From positions 1 to 64,000 of the forward strand of contig NZ_AVFL01000009.1 in assembly GCF_000576635.1 (NCBI RefSeq): a stretch of DNA of 64,000 nt. The letters are read 5' to 3'. Position 1 is the stretch's first letter, and each line of letters starts with the position of its first letter. Below are positions 1 to 8,109 of this stretch, in pieces. Both the position numbers and the translations under genes were made by a program. The notes beneath the pieces are model-generated. The model worked only from the letters and a program-made list of their open reading frames with translations, was not told the origin of the DNA and ran no database searches. The DNA comes from Skermanella stibiiresistens SB22. Its GTDB lineage: Bacteria; Pseudomonadota; Alphaproteobacteria; Azospirillales; Azospirillaceae.

Positions 1-480
1 CCGCCGCCTGCGCATCCCTTCTCAAAATCATCTACTTGTCAAAGATCCGGGGCACTTCTCAAAGTGCCGTTGTTCAAGGTCACCCTCGAACATTTCGCTT
101 TTATAACTGGCTTACCGCATCGCGTCAACAGCTTTGAGAAGATTTTCTTTGGTCTTCGTCAGTCGTTGAGGCGAATACAGCGCCTATACAAGCGCCCCAC
201 TTGGTGCCGCTCAGTTGTTAACCGCGCCGTTCCGTGTGGGGAGGCGCCTTATAGGTGATTTTGGCTTGGCCTGTCCAGGACAAATTTCACCTCCTTCATT
301 TTTTCGCGGCGTCATGTCCCGCGAAGGCATCCGATCATTGGTTGGCCAACCAAACAATCACGCATCAGCCCTATGATTGGCCAATGGAAACGCCTAGCTT
401 CAAGGATGACAGAGGCGGTGACCCAGTTTCATCAGGATCGCCGCGCGGCTTCCGTGCCCAAGCACCCCATAGCGGACCCA
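1..480. other. Non-coding left edge with small hairpins
   Basis: No open frame here looks like a gene. It is less GC-rich than the rest of the window. A 7-bp hairpin (GGCACTT, loop ctca, AAGTGCC) lies at 51-68, and the 10-mer CTTCTCAAAG at 55-64 recurs inverted at 132-141. An operator-like palindrome follows at 338-385. The stretch may be the leader or trailer of a gene beyond the left edge; I recognise no RNA family in it. Confidence 0.5.
338..385. promoter_or_regulatory. Paired palindromic operator-like sites
   Basis: A perfect 16-bp palindrome, TTGGTTGGCCAACCAA, occupies 338-353. A second palindrome with the same core, ATTGGCCAAT, lies at 376-385, with centres about 35 bp apart. The TTGGT...ACCAA arms resemble operators of FadR-type GntR regulators, which is family knowledge and not proof. 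The sites lie about 100-140 bp upstream of the DedA gene and could control it or a gene beyond the left edge. Confidence 0.4.
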
Positions 481-481
481 T

Positions 482-1120
482 ATGGAAATCATCGAGCTGA
501 TAAACCGGTACGGCGACCTCTTCTATGGCGTCGTGGCCGTCTGGACTTTCCTGGAAGGAGAAACGATCGTGATCTTCTCGGGCATCGCCGCCCGGCAAGG
601 CGCCCTCGATCTCATGACGCTGATCTCATGCGCCTGGATCGGCAGTTTCCTGGGCGATCAGATGTATTTCATGCTCGGCCGCCACGCCGGCACCCGCATG
701 CTGAACCGCTATCCCCGCTGGCGTCCGGGAGTGGACAAGGCTTTGGGATTGCTGGAGAAATACAGCACCGCCTTCATCCTCAGCTTCCGCTTCGTCTATG
801 GTGTCAGGAATTTCAGCTCGTTCGCCATGGGCATGAGCACGCTGTCATGGCGCCGTTTCGCGCTGCTGAACTTCTTCGCGGCCGGCATCTGGGCCGTCTG
901 CTTCGCCGGAGCCGGATACGCGGCGGGAGCGGCCCTTCAGCAGGTGGCGGGAGAACTGGCGACCACCGTGTCGGTGGGATTGCTGTGCCTGTTCATTCTG
1001 GTGGGAGGCCTGCTCGGCCTGAGGTCGTGGCGGCGCAAGCGGGCGGTGGCGGCACCCGCCCTGATCGCAACCGTCAAGGAAGAGGCGCTTGCACTTTCCG
1101 GAGACGAACGACGCCCTTGA
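482..1120 (+). CDS. DedA family membrane protein
   Basis: The 212-residue protein is a DedA/SNARE-associated family member. This family is linked to lipid-carrier flipping and envelope homeostasis at the inner membrane. Seen here are the N-terminal re-entrant segment with FLEGETIVIFSG, the GSFLGDQMYFMLGRHAG segment and the motif SFRFVYGVRNFSSFAMG, which matches the family pattern F.R..PG.R. Hydrophobic helices follow at about 140-190 and the C-terminus is basic. Its last 47 bases overlap the convergent DUF3253 gene. The specific substrate cannot be told from sequence. Confidence 0.85.
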   Translation: MEIIELINRYGDLFYGVVAVWTFLEGETIVIFSGIAARQGALDLMTLISCAWIGSFLGDQMYFMLGRHAGTRMLNRYPRWRPGVDKALGLLEKYSTAFILSFRFVYGVRNFSSFAMGMSTLSWRRFALLNFFAAGIWAVCFAGAGYAAGAALQQVAGELATTVSVGLLCLFILVGGLLGLRSWRRKRAVAAPALIATVKEEALALSGDERRP

Positions 1121-1385
1121 AGTTGTTCGGATCGACCGGCTCGCCCTTGCGCGTGATCTCCAACTGGCCCAGCCGGGCGAGGTGGATCGCCTGCTGGCGC
1201 ACGGCGGTCAGGTATTTGTGCCAGCCGTCGGGCGACATGGTGGGCGTTTTGATATCCTTGTAGAAGGCCTGCGCGACCTCCTGGGGAGTCACGGATTTGC
1301 CGTCCGCGATCATCGCCAGGATGCGTTCGGTGATCGGGTCGGGCTTATGGGTCTTCTTGGCATCTTCGCTCATGGGCGCCGTCAT
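1074..1385 (-). CDS. DUF3253 family protein
   Basis: A small soluble protein of about 103 residues. The middle part (ITERILAMIADGKSVTPQEVAQAF, then a WHKYLTAVRQQAIHLARLGQLEITRKG segment) has the winged-helix-like pattern of DUF3253, a family of unknown function. The ATG at 1385 is chosen because the upstream extension would need a TTG start; an ATG at 1373 is also possible. The 3' end runs into the end of the DedA gene on the other strand, so the pair is convergent and overlapping. Confidence 0.7.
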   Translation of the reverse strand: MTAPMSEDAKKTHKPDPITERILAMIADGKSVTPQEVAQAFYKDIKTPTMSPDGWHKYLTAVRQQAIHLARLGQLEITRKGEPVDPNNFKGVVRLRKVQAPLP

Positions 1386-1434
1386 AGCAGAAGCGCCGTC
1401 AAGCTCCAAGCGTGACCCTTGATCCAATCCAATC

Positions 1435-1767
1435 TCAATCCTCGGCCGCTTGGCGCTTGAGTTCCGCCGCGATGGCTCGCCGAACCTCCTCCGGCTGGGC
1501 GGACACGGCGTCGACCAGGTGCCTGACCCGGCGGCGCATGCCGTAGAGCTGGTCCATCAGGCCCAGGACGACCGGCATCGCCTCGTCGTCGATCGCCAGA
1601 TCGTGCCGCATCTCGCAGATCAGCGTGACGCGGGCGACATCCAACTCGGTGAAGACATAGCCGCCACCCTCGTGGTGCGGCCGAACCCAACGCCGTTCGA
1701 TCCAAAGGGTGAGATCCTGGCGGTCGACCCTTCCGACCGCCGCGAGCACCTGTTCAAGCGCCATCAT
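1435..1767 (-). CDS. cbpM: Chaperone modulator CbpM-like protein
   Basis: A 110-residue MerR-like helical protein with the CbpM signature: an N-terminal IERRWVRP segment, then [43 protein letters not shown]. In Escherichia coli CbpM binds the J-domain of CbpA and inhibits it. The start overlaps the stop of the preceding J-domain gene by 4 bases (ATGA), so the two are translationally coupled, as expected for a partner pair. The protein begins with two consecutive Met codons, and either may be used. Confidence 0.8.
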   Translation of the reverse strand: MMALEQVLAAVGRVDRQDLTLWIERRWVRPHHEGGGYVFTELDVARVTLICEMRHDLAIDDEAMPVVLGLMDQLYGMRRRVRHLVDAVSAQPEEVRRAIAAELKRQAAED

Positions 1768-2699
1768 CGGGATTGCTCCAGCGTATCACGGGGGTCTTGC
1801 GGGTGGCTGTCGTACCAGCGCCGGATGAATTCCTCCAACTCGGCATCCGACTGCCGGGGAAGAACGGGACGAACGGTGACGTATTGGTCGCCGCGGTCTC
1901 CTCCACCTGGCGCCCCCGCGCCCTTGCCCTTCAGCCGCAGCGTGGCGCCGTTGTCGGACCCCTTGGGGATCGTCATGGCGACCGTCCCGTCGATCGTCGG
2001 GACCCGGACCTTGCCGCCCAGCATCGCCTCCGCCAGCGTCACCGGCAGGTCGATCCGGATGTCGCGCCCATCCCGCCGGAACACCGGATGGGTTTCGACC
2101 TCGATCCTGATCAGCGCGTCGCCCGGCGGTCCTCCACCCAATCCGGGGCTCCCCTGCCCTTTCAGGCGAACCGTCTGACCGGTGTCGATGCCAGCCGGGA
2201 TATCGACATCCAGCGTCCGGCCGTCCGGCAGGGTCAGGCGCTTGCGGGCGCCCTTGGCGGCGTCGATGAAGGAGACGCGCAAGGCGTAGCTGACATTGCC
2301 GCCCCGCATCCGGAAACCGCCCGCCGCACCGGATTGTCCGCTCCGCGCGCCACCGTGGCCGAACAGGTCGGCGAAGAAGCTCTCGGCGTCCTCGTTGTCG
2401 ACGAAATGCTCGTCCGCCCCATATCTCCCGCCCCCACCGGCATCCGCGAAGCCGCGGTAGAAGCTGCGCGGCGTCTCCGCCCCCGTCGCGTCGATCTCAC
2501 CCTTGTCGAAACGGGCGCGCTTCTCGGGATCGGACAGCAGCCCATAGGCGACCGAGATATCCTTGAACCGGTCTTCCGCGTCGGCTTTGCCGGGGTTGAT
2601 GTCGGGATGGTACTTCTTCGCGAGCTTACGATAGGCCTTGCGGATATCGTCGTCGGAAGCGCTTTTGGAAAGTCCCAGGGTCTCGTATGGATCGGTCAT
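1764..2699 (-). CDS. cbpA: DnaJ-family co-chaperone, CbpA type
   Basis: The 311-residue protein has an N-terminal J-domain (about residues 3-68) with the HPD motif in [10 protein letters not shown], a Gly-rich linker, and the two beta-sandwich C-terminal domains of CbpA/DnaJ. There is no zinc-finger cysteine cluster, which separates it from DnaJ. It would stimulate DnaK ATPase and bind unfolded clients or DNA. The start at 2699 gives the canonical [10 protein letters not shown] beginning; the longer open frame adds unrelated residues. It forms an overlapping pair with the cbpM-like gene. Confidence 0.88.
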   Translation of the reverse strand: MTDPYETLGLSKSASDDDIRKAYRKLAKKYHPDINPGKADAEDRFKDISVAYGLLSDPEKRARFDKGEIDATGAETPRSFYRGFADAGGGGRYGADEHFVDNEDAESFFADLFGHGGARSGQSGAAGGFRMRGGNVSYALRVSFIDAAKGARKRLTLPDGRTLDVDIPAGIDTGQTVRLKGQGSPGLGGGPPGDALIRIEVETHPVFRRDGRDIRIDLPVTLAEAMLGGKVRVPTIDGTVAMTIPKGSDNGATLRLKGKGAGAPGGGDRGDQYVTVRPVLPRQSDAELEEFIRRWYDSHPQDPRDTLEQSR

Positions 2700-2904
2700 G
2701 ATCTGCACCGGCGCCAAGGAAGAAGTCGCCCCTCCATAACACGCCCGTTCCCGGATCTTCTCAAGGGCTCTTGGAACCATCGTCCCGCCGAAGGGACATG
2801 CCGCCTTTGCGCTTGACCACCGCGTGACGCACCCCCTTCTCTAGTATCCCGGCCTCCCACGCGCGGATGCTCCAAGGAACCGGGTTCGAAGCGGGAGAAG
2901 GTGG

Positions 2905-3990
2905 ATGGGCGGTCAGCGATTTTGGCGGTACATGCTGATCTGGGCGTTGCTCGTCGCGACGATCTGGTTCGGCGACCGTTTCGTCCGGGGAGTCCTCCTG
3001 ACGGCGAACGAGCCACGCGCGGTGACCGCCAGGGGATCGCTGTCCGAAGTTGAAAGATCGACGATCTCCCTGTTCGACACCACGGCACCGTCAGTCGTCT
3101 ACATCTTCACCGACCGGGCCGAAGCGGCGGATGGGATCGGGATCCGGGAAACGCACGGCGCCGGTTCAGGCTTCATCTGGGACGCCGCGGGTCACGTCGT
3201 CACCAACCACCACGTGGTCGAGGGCGCCACCCGCGTCGCCGTCCGCCTGGACAGCGGCGAGGCGATACCGGCGCGGGTGATCGGCGTGGCGCCGAACAGC
3301 GACTTGGCCGTCCTCAAGCTGAACGAGAACCGCGCGTCGCTCCAGCCGATTCCTCTTGGAGCTTCCGCCGACCTCCGCATCGGCCAGTCGGTCTTCGCCA
3401 TCGGCAACCCTTTCGGCCTGACCCGAAGCCTCAGCACGGGCGTGATCAGCGCGCTGGAGCGGCGGCTGCCGGTTGGAGGCGGCCGGGAGATCGTCGGCGT
3501 GATCCAGACCGACGCCGCGATCAACCCCGGCAACTCCGGCGGCCCCCTGCTGGACAGCGCCGGCCGGCTGATCGGAGTCAACACCGCCATCCTGTCGGGA
3601 TCGGGAAGTTTCGCCGGGATCGGCTTCGCGGTGCCCGCCGACACCGTCAACAGGATCGTCCCGGCGCTGATCCGCCAAGGCCGGGTGCCCACACCCGGCA
3701 TCGGCATCCGGGTCGCTCCGGAGCAAGCCGGCGCCCCCGTCGGCGTCGCCGGCGTGGTCATCGCCGAAGTGTTGCCGGGATCGGCGGCCGCCCGCGCCGG
3801 CCTGCGCGGCTTCGACGAGGGACGATCCAATGGCGACGTCATCACCCACGCGGCGGGACAACCGGTCGCCACGCTGGCGGACCTCGCGATCCAGCTGGAG
3901 CAGACCGGCGTCGGCCATTCGGTGACGCTGACCGTCTGGCGCGCGGGCCGCAGCTTCAAGGTCGACGTGGCCGTGATCGACATCTCCTGA
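2905..3990 (+). CDS. Membrane-anchored trypsin-like serine protease with PDZ domain
   Basis: A 361-residue HtrA/DegS-like protease. A single N-terminal membrane segment (about residues 9-25) anchors it, and the protease domain faces the periplasm. The catalytic triad is visible: His103 in VTNHHVV, Asp133 in NSDLAVL and Ser211 in PGNSGGP. One PDZ domain follows at about 265-355 (GVVIAEVLPGSAAARAGL). One PDZ plus a membrane anchor is DegS-like architecture, but some housekeeping Deg proteases share it, so a role in envelope-stress signalling is inference. It is divergent from the cbpA pair and ends 6 bases before mfd on the opposite strand. Confidence 0.88.
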   Translation: MGGQRFWRYMLIWALLVATIWFGDRFVRGVLLTANEPRAVTARGSLSEVERSTISLFDTTAPSVVYIFTDRAEAADGIGIRETHGAGSGFIWDAAGHVVTNHHVVEGATRVAVRLDSGEAIPARVIGVAPNSDLAVLKLNENRASLQPIPLGASADLRIGQSVFAIGNPFGLTRSLSTGVISALERRLPVGGGREIVGVIQTDAAINPGNSGGPLLDSAGRLIGVNTAILSGSGSFAGIGFAVPADTVNRIVPALIRQGRVPTPGIGIRVAPEQAGAPVGVAGVVIAEVLPGSAAARAGLRGFDEGRSNGDVITHAAGQPVATLADLAIQLEQTGVGHSVTLTVWRAGRSFKVDVAVIDIS

Positions 3991-3996
3991 CCCGCC

Positions 3997-6900
3997 TCAA
4001 AGCTCCCTCAGTTCCTCCAGCAGGCCCCTCGCCGCGTCAAGCCGATCCGAGTCCTTCGTCTCGGCCAGCGGCACGACCACCTTGCCATCCTCCCGTGGGC
4101 GGGTGCCTTGATGGCGCTCCAGGAACGCCTGGAACCTCGCGGGGTCGCGCTGGGCCGCTTCCTGGCTCGCCTCCTGTCGGAAGGTGATCAGGGCGCCACG
4201 CGGCCCAACATCGATCTGCTCCACCCCGGCCTCCCTGCACAGACGCTTCAACTCGCCGAGTCCCAACAGCGTGCGGACCTCGGGCGGAACAGCGCCGCGC
4301 CGTGCCGCCAGATCCGCCGAGAACGCCTTCGCGGCCTCGGCGGTCTCCAGCGTCGCGATGGAGCGATAAAGCGCCATACGCTCGTCCAGATCGGCGACAT
4401 AGCTTTCCGGGATCAGCACCGGCACGCCGAGCGAGATCCGCGGAGTCCAGGGTTCCTCGGGCTCTCGCCCAGCCCGCACTGCCTCGATCGCCTGGCGAAG
4501 CATCTCCTGGAACAGTTCGACGCCGACCGCGCGAATCGTGCCGGACTGCTCCTCCCCCAACAGATTGCCGCCGCCGCGCAGGTCGAGATCCTGACTGGCG
4601 ACGCTGAACCCGACCCCCGGATCGGTGAGCGTGGAGATCGCGTCCAGGCGCCGGCGCGCCGCCTCCGACAGGTCCTTTTCGGACTCGACCGTCAACCAGG
4701 CATAGGCCCGGGCGCTGCCCCGCCCGACACGGCCGCGGAGCTGGTGGAGCTGCGCCAGACCGAACATATCGGCGCGGTGGACGATCAGCGTGTTGGCGTT
4801 GGGGATGTTCAGCCCCGCCTCGATGATGTTGGTCGCCAGCAGCACGTCGGCGCCGCCGCGCACGAAGTTGGTGATCGCGTCGTCCAGTTCGCCCGGCTCC
4901 ATCTTGCCATGGGCGCGCGCCACCACCAGATCGGGCAGCATGGCGCCCAGACGATCGGCGACGAGGTCGAGATCGGCCAGCCGGGGACAGACATAGAAGC
5001 TCTGCCCGCCGCGCTCCCGCTCGCGCGTCAAGGCCTGTCGGATGACATCCCCATCATAGGCCAGCACACGGGTCCGCACCGGCTGGCGCTCCACCGGCGC
5101 CGTGCCGATCATGCTGAGGTCGCGCAGTCCCGCCAAGGCCAGTTGAAGCGTGCGGGGGATCGGCGTCGCCGTCATGGTCAGGACGTGGACGCCGTCGGCG
5201 GCTTCCTTCAATCGCTCCTTCTGCTTGACGCCCAGACGCTGCTCCTCATCCAGCACCAGCAGGCCAAGATCGGCGAAGTGCACGCCCTCGCTCAACAAAG
5301 CCTGTGTCCCGACCGCGATAAGAGCCTCACCGTCCGCGATCAACCGACGGGCCTCCCGCCGCTCCTCCGCGGAGCGGGAGCCGGTCAGTTCCGCGATCCC
5401 GATACCCGTTCCGGCGAAGCGGTCGCGGAACTCGTCGGCGTGCTGCCGCGCCAGCGGTGTGGTCGGCGCCACCACCGCGACTTGACGGCCGCATGAGGCG
5501 ACCGCGAAGGCCGCCCGCAACGCCACCTCCGTCTTGCCGAAACCGACATCGCCGACGACCAGCCGGTCCATCACCTTGCCGGAGGCCAAGTCGGCCAGGA
5601 CATCGTCGATCGCCGCCTGCTGGTCCTCCGTCTCGGTGTAGGGGAACCGGCTCTTGAACCGGCGATAGGCCGCCACCTTGGGCACGATCGGTTCGACCAT
5701 GGCGAGCGACCGCTTGGCCGCCGTCGCCATCAGGTCACGCGCCGCGTCACGCAGGATCTCGCGGATGCGCTCCAGCCGATTGGCCCAAGCGGCACCGCCC
5801 AGCTTGTCCAACTGGATGGTCTCGCCCGGCGTTCCGAAGCGCGACAGCAGGTCCATGTTCTCGACCGGAACGAACAGCTTGTCGCCCTGGCGGTAAGTCA
5901 GGCGGAGGCAATCATGTGGGGCGTCGCCGGCGTTTAGCGTCTCCAGACCCTCGCACAAGCCGACGCCATGTTCCGCGTGGACGACGAGGTCGCCGACCGT
6001 GACCGGCTCCATGCCGGACAGCGGATCGCCGGGCTGGCCTCCGCCCGGCTCAGCGGCTATCCGCCGCTCCGACTTGATGATGTCGGCTCGCGCGATGACG
6101 TGGAGATCGCCGATGGCGAATCCCCGAGCGACCGGCAAGGTCGCCACGGTCAGCCTGTCGACCTCTCCGAAGGTCTCGGCCGAAGGCAGGTCGGGTAGGC
6201 CGACGCGGCGCTTCAGGGCCGCGTGCTGGACATCCCGCTCGACCGCGAAGATGACGCGGGCACCGCTTTCACGCAGGTATTCCACATGGTCCGCCAAGGC
6301 CTTGGCGCCGTCGCCGCCGTCGCCGCCGTGGAAGAGCGGACCGGACCTGGCGCCGCCATCCGCCACGTCCTCCCCTTCCTCCGGAGGGGATGCCCGGAAC
6401 AACGTCACCGCGCGCGGCTCCAGACAGGCATCCCAGTCAGCGGCGTCGAGGAAGACCCGCTCCGGCGGCAGCGGACGGTAGACCGGCAGATGGGCCTTTT
6501 CCGTGATGCCGCCGATCGTCCGGCTCGCCTGGAACGCGTCGGCGATCTGGTCCAGGTGATCGTCGCGGTCAACCTCGGCGCACTCGTCCAGCGTGACGGG
6601 GCAGCCCGGCAGGTACTCGCACAGGGTCTCTGTGGTACCGTGGAACAGGGGCAGCCAGTGCTCGACGCCGTTCAAGCGCCTGCCCTGCACGACCGCGGCG
6701 AGCAGCGGGTCGTTGCCCTCGGGCTTGCCGAACAGTTCCACGTAGTTGGCCTGGAAGCGCGCGATGCCGTCGTCGGTCAACGCGACCTCCGACATCGGCG
6801 GCAGGTCCAGCCGCTCCAACTCGACACCCCCCGGCTGTTCCCAAACCGCGTCCAGCCCATCATTGATCAGGTCGAGCGTGATGGATCGACGGGCCCCTGG

Positions 6901-7440
6901 CGGCAGGATCTCCACCCGGTCGTCGTCCCACAGGAAGTCTCCCGGATCCCGCACCGCCTCGGCGGGGGCATAGCCGTTCCGCAACAGGAAGCGCCGAAGC
7001 GGTTCCTCGACAGCGTCACCGGGAACCGCCCGGAAGGTCGCCGCCTCCAACGCGCCTTGCGGCGGCAGCCTGCGCAGGAACCCCGCCGCCGTGACCAGCA
7101 CCACTCTGGGGCCCTCGGCGGGCCGCCCCAGCTTGAGCAGGGTGTCGACCCGGCGCGCCGCGACCTTCGCCGACACCGAGCGCCGTTCATAGGGCGCGCA
7201 GTCCCAGGCCAGCAGCGGCAGCACCTCCACATCGGGCGCGAAGAACGCCAGCGCGCGCCTCAGCCGCGCGAGGTGCCGGGCATCCCGGGCGATGTGGAGC
7301 AGCGTGCCCGATGGCGCGCGTCGGACCAAATCGCCCAGCAACAAGGCGTCGCAGCCCTCTGGGGCGCCCGCGACGACCCGGCGGCACGCCCGGTCCAGCG
7401 CCAACTCCGGGACGAGCCGGGAAACAAGGTTATCATCCAT
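3997..7440 (-). CDS. mfd: Transcription-repair coupling factor
   Basis: Mfd is a DNA translocase that removes stalled RNA polymerase and recruits UvrA for nucleotide excision repair. The protein is about 1147 residues, normal for the family. Seen in order: the UvrB-homology region (LLLGDLVRRAPSGTLLHIARD), the RNA-polymerase-binding CarD-like domain (GDLVVHAEHGVGLCEGLE), the translocase with Walker A GDVGFGKTEVALR and box LDEEQRLGV, ATPIPRTLQLAL, the helicase C domain (NIIEAGLNIPNANTLIV, QLRGRVGRG) and the C-terminal TRCF domain. ATG 7440 gives MDDNLVSRLV; an upstream extension of 23 residues looks non-coding. Confidence 0.95.
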   Translation of the reverse strand: MDDNLVSRLVPELALDRACRRVVAGAPEGCDALLLGDLVRRAPSGTLLHIARDARHLARLRRALAFFAPDVEVLPLLAWDCAPYERRSVSAKVAARRVDTLLKLGRPAEGPRVVLVTAAGFLRRLPPQGALEAATFRAVPGDAVEEPLRRFLLRNGYAPAEAVRDPGDFLWDDDRVEILPPGARRSITLDLINDGLDAVWEQPGGVELERLDLPPMSEVALTDDGIARFQANYVELFGKPEGNDPLLAAVVQGRRLNGVEHWLPLFHGTTETLCEYLPGCPVTLDECAEVDRDDHLDQIADAFQASRTIGGITEKAHLPVYRPLPPERVFLDAADWDACLEPRAVTLFRASPPEEGEDVADGGARSGPLFHGGDGGDGAKALADHVEYLRESGARVIFAVERDVQHAALKRRVGLPDLPSAETFGEVDRLTVATLPVARGFAIGDLHVIARADIIKSERRIAAEPGGGQPGDPLSGMEPVTVGDLVVHAEHGVGLCEGLETLNAGDAPHDCLRLTYRQGDKLFVPVENMDLLSRFGTPGETIQLDKLGGAAWANRLERIREILRDAARDLMATAAKRSLAMVEPIVPKVAAYRRFKSRFPYTETEDQQAAIDDVLADLASGKVMDRLVVGDVGFGKTEVALRAAFAVASCGRQVAVVAPTTPLARQHADEFRDRFAGTGIGIAELTGSRSAEERREARRLIADGEALIAVGTQALLSEGVHFADLGLLVLDEEQRLGVKQKERLKEAADGVHVLTMTATPIPRTLQLALAGLRDLSMIGTAPVERQPVRTRVLAYDGDVIRQALTRERERGGQSFYVCPRLADLDLVADRLGAMLPDLVVARAHGKMEPGELDDAITNFVRGGADVLLATNIIEAGLNIPNANTLIVHRADMFGLAQLHQLRGRVGRGSARAYAWLTVESEKDLSEAARRRLDAISTLTDPGVGFSVASQDLDLRGGGNLLGEEQSGTIRAVGVELFQEMLRQAIEAVRAGREPEEPWTPRISLGVPVLIPESYVADLDERMALYRSIATLETAEAAKAFSADLAARRGAVPPEVRTLLGLGELKRLCREAGVEQIDVGPRGALITFRQEASQEAAQRDPARFQAFLERHQGTRPREDGKVVVPLAETKDSDRLDAARGLLEELREL

Positions 7441-7607
7441 GGGTGAGACGGATCTGTTATGGATCGAAAGAGTGAGGTGTGGCGCGGCAGGACCGTGACA
7501 ACAGGCCATTCGCGATCATCGTTCCCGCGACCGCATCCCCGCCAATCGGGCCCGCGCGGGACCAGCCAGACGCAATCAGAACCGTCAATCCCAAGGATGG
7601 GCTGGGA

Positions 7608-8015
7608 TCAGGTCGCCGGGACCAAATCGGCGCTCGCCGTCCTGGCCACCGATCGGATGGCGTCCAGCATGGGCCGACCATCGCCGCCCTTGGTCAAGTA
7701 TCGCTTGGCGCCCGCGTCATAGGCCGACTGGGCCGTGTCCAAGTCGCTGAAACCGCTGAACACGATCACCGGCACCTCGGGATGGGAAACGGTCAGCTCG
7801 CGGAGCGCCGCCAGCGGCTCCTTGCCCGGCATGTTGAGGTCGAGCAGGACGGCATCCGGCTTGAGCTTGGCGACGGTGTCCACCAAGGCGTCGGCCCGGT
7901 AGAGGCAGCCGACGCAACTCATGTCGGACGCGGCGTCGATCGTCGCTTGCGTCGCCATCATGATGATCGCGTTGTCATCGACGCACAGTACCTTGATCGG
8001 GTGGCACCCCACCAT
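7608..8015 (-). CDS. Single-domain response regulator
   Basis: A stand-alone receiver domain of 135 residues with no output domain. The acidic pair is Asp13-Asp14, the phospho-acceptor is Asp59 in LLDLNMPG, the switch Ser is Ser87 in VFSGFSD, and the conserved Lys is Lys109 in YLTKGG. It is transcribed in the same direction as the upstream PAS-GGDEF-EAL gene, about 95 bases away, so the two may share an operon. Its kinase is not in the window. Four Cys in the N-terminal 40 residues are uncommon for a receiver. Confidence 0.85.
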   Translation of the reverse strand: MVGCHPIKVLCVDDNAIIMMATQATIDAASDMSCVGCLYRADALVDTVAKLKPDAVLLDLNMPGKEPLAALRELTVSHPEVPVIVFSGFSDLDTAQSAYDAGAKRYLTKGGDGRPMLDAIRSVARTASADLVPAT

Positions 8016-8109
8016 TCGAGCCTCTCGTTCGTACAGATCCTTCTATCCACTTGAGATAAACGGATGGATGCGGAGAAGCAAGCCGGACACCGGTCGGGCC
8101 CCCCCGATT

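Noticed and set aside
1-300. rRNA or tRNA at the left edge
   Set aside because: No conserved rRNA blocks and no T-loop or acceptor-stem pattern of a tRNA are visible.
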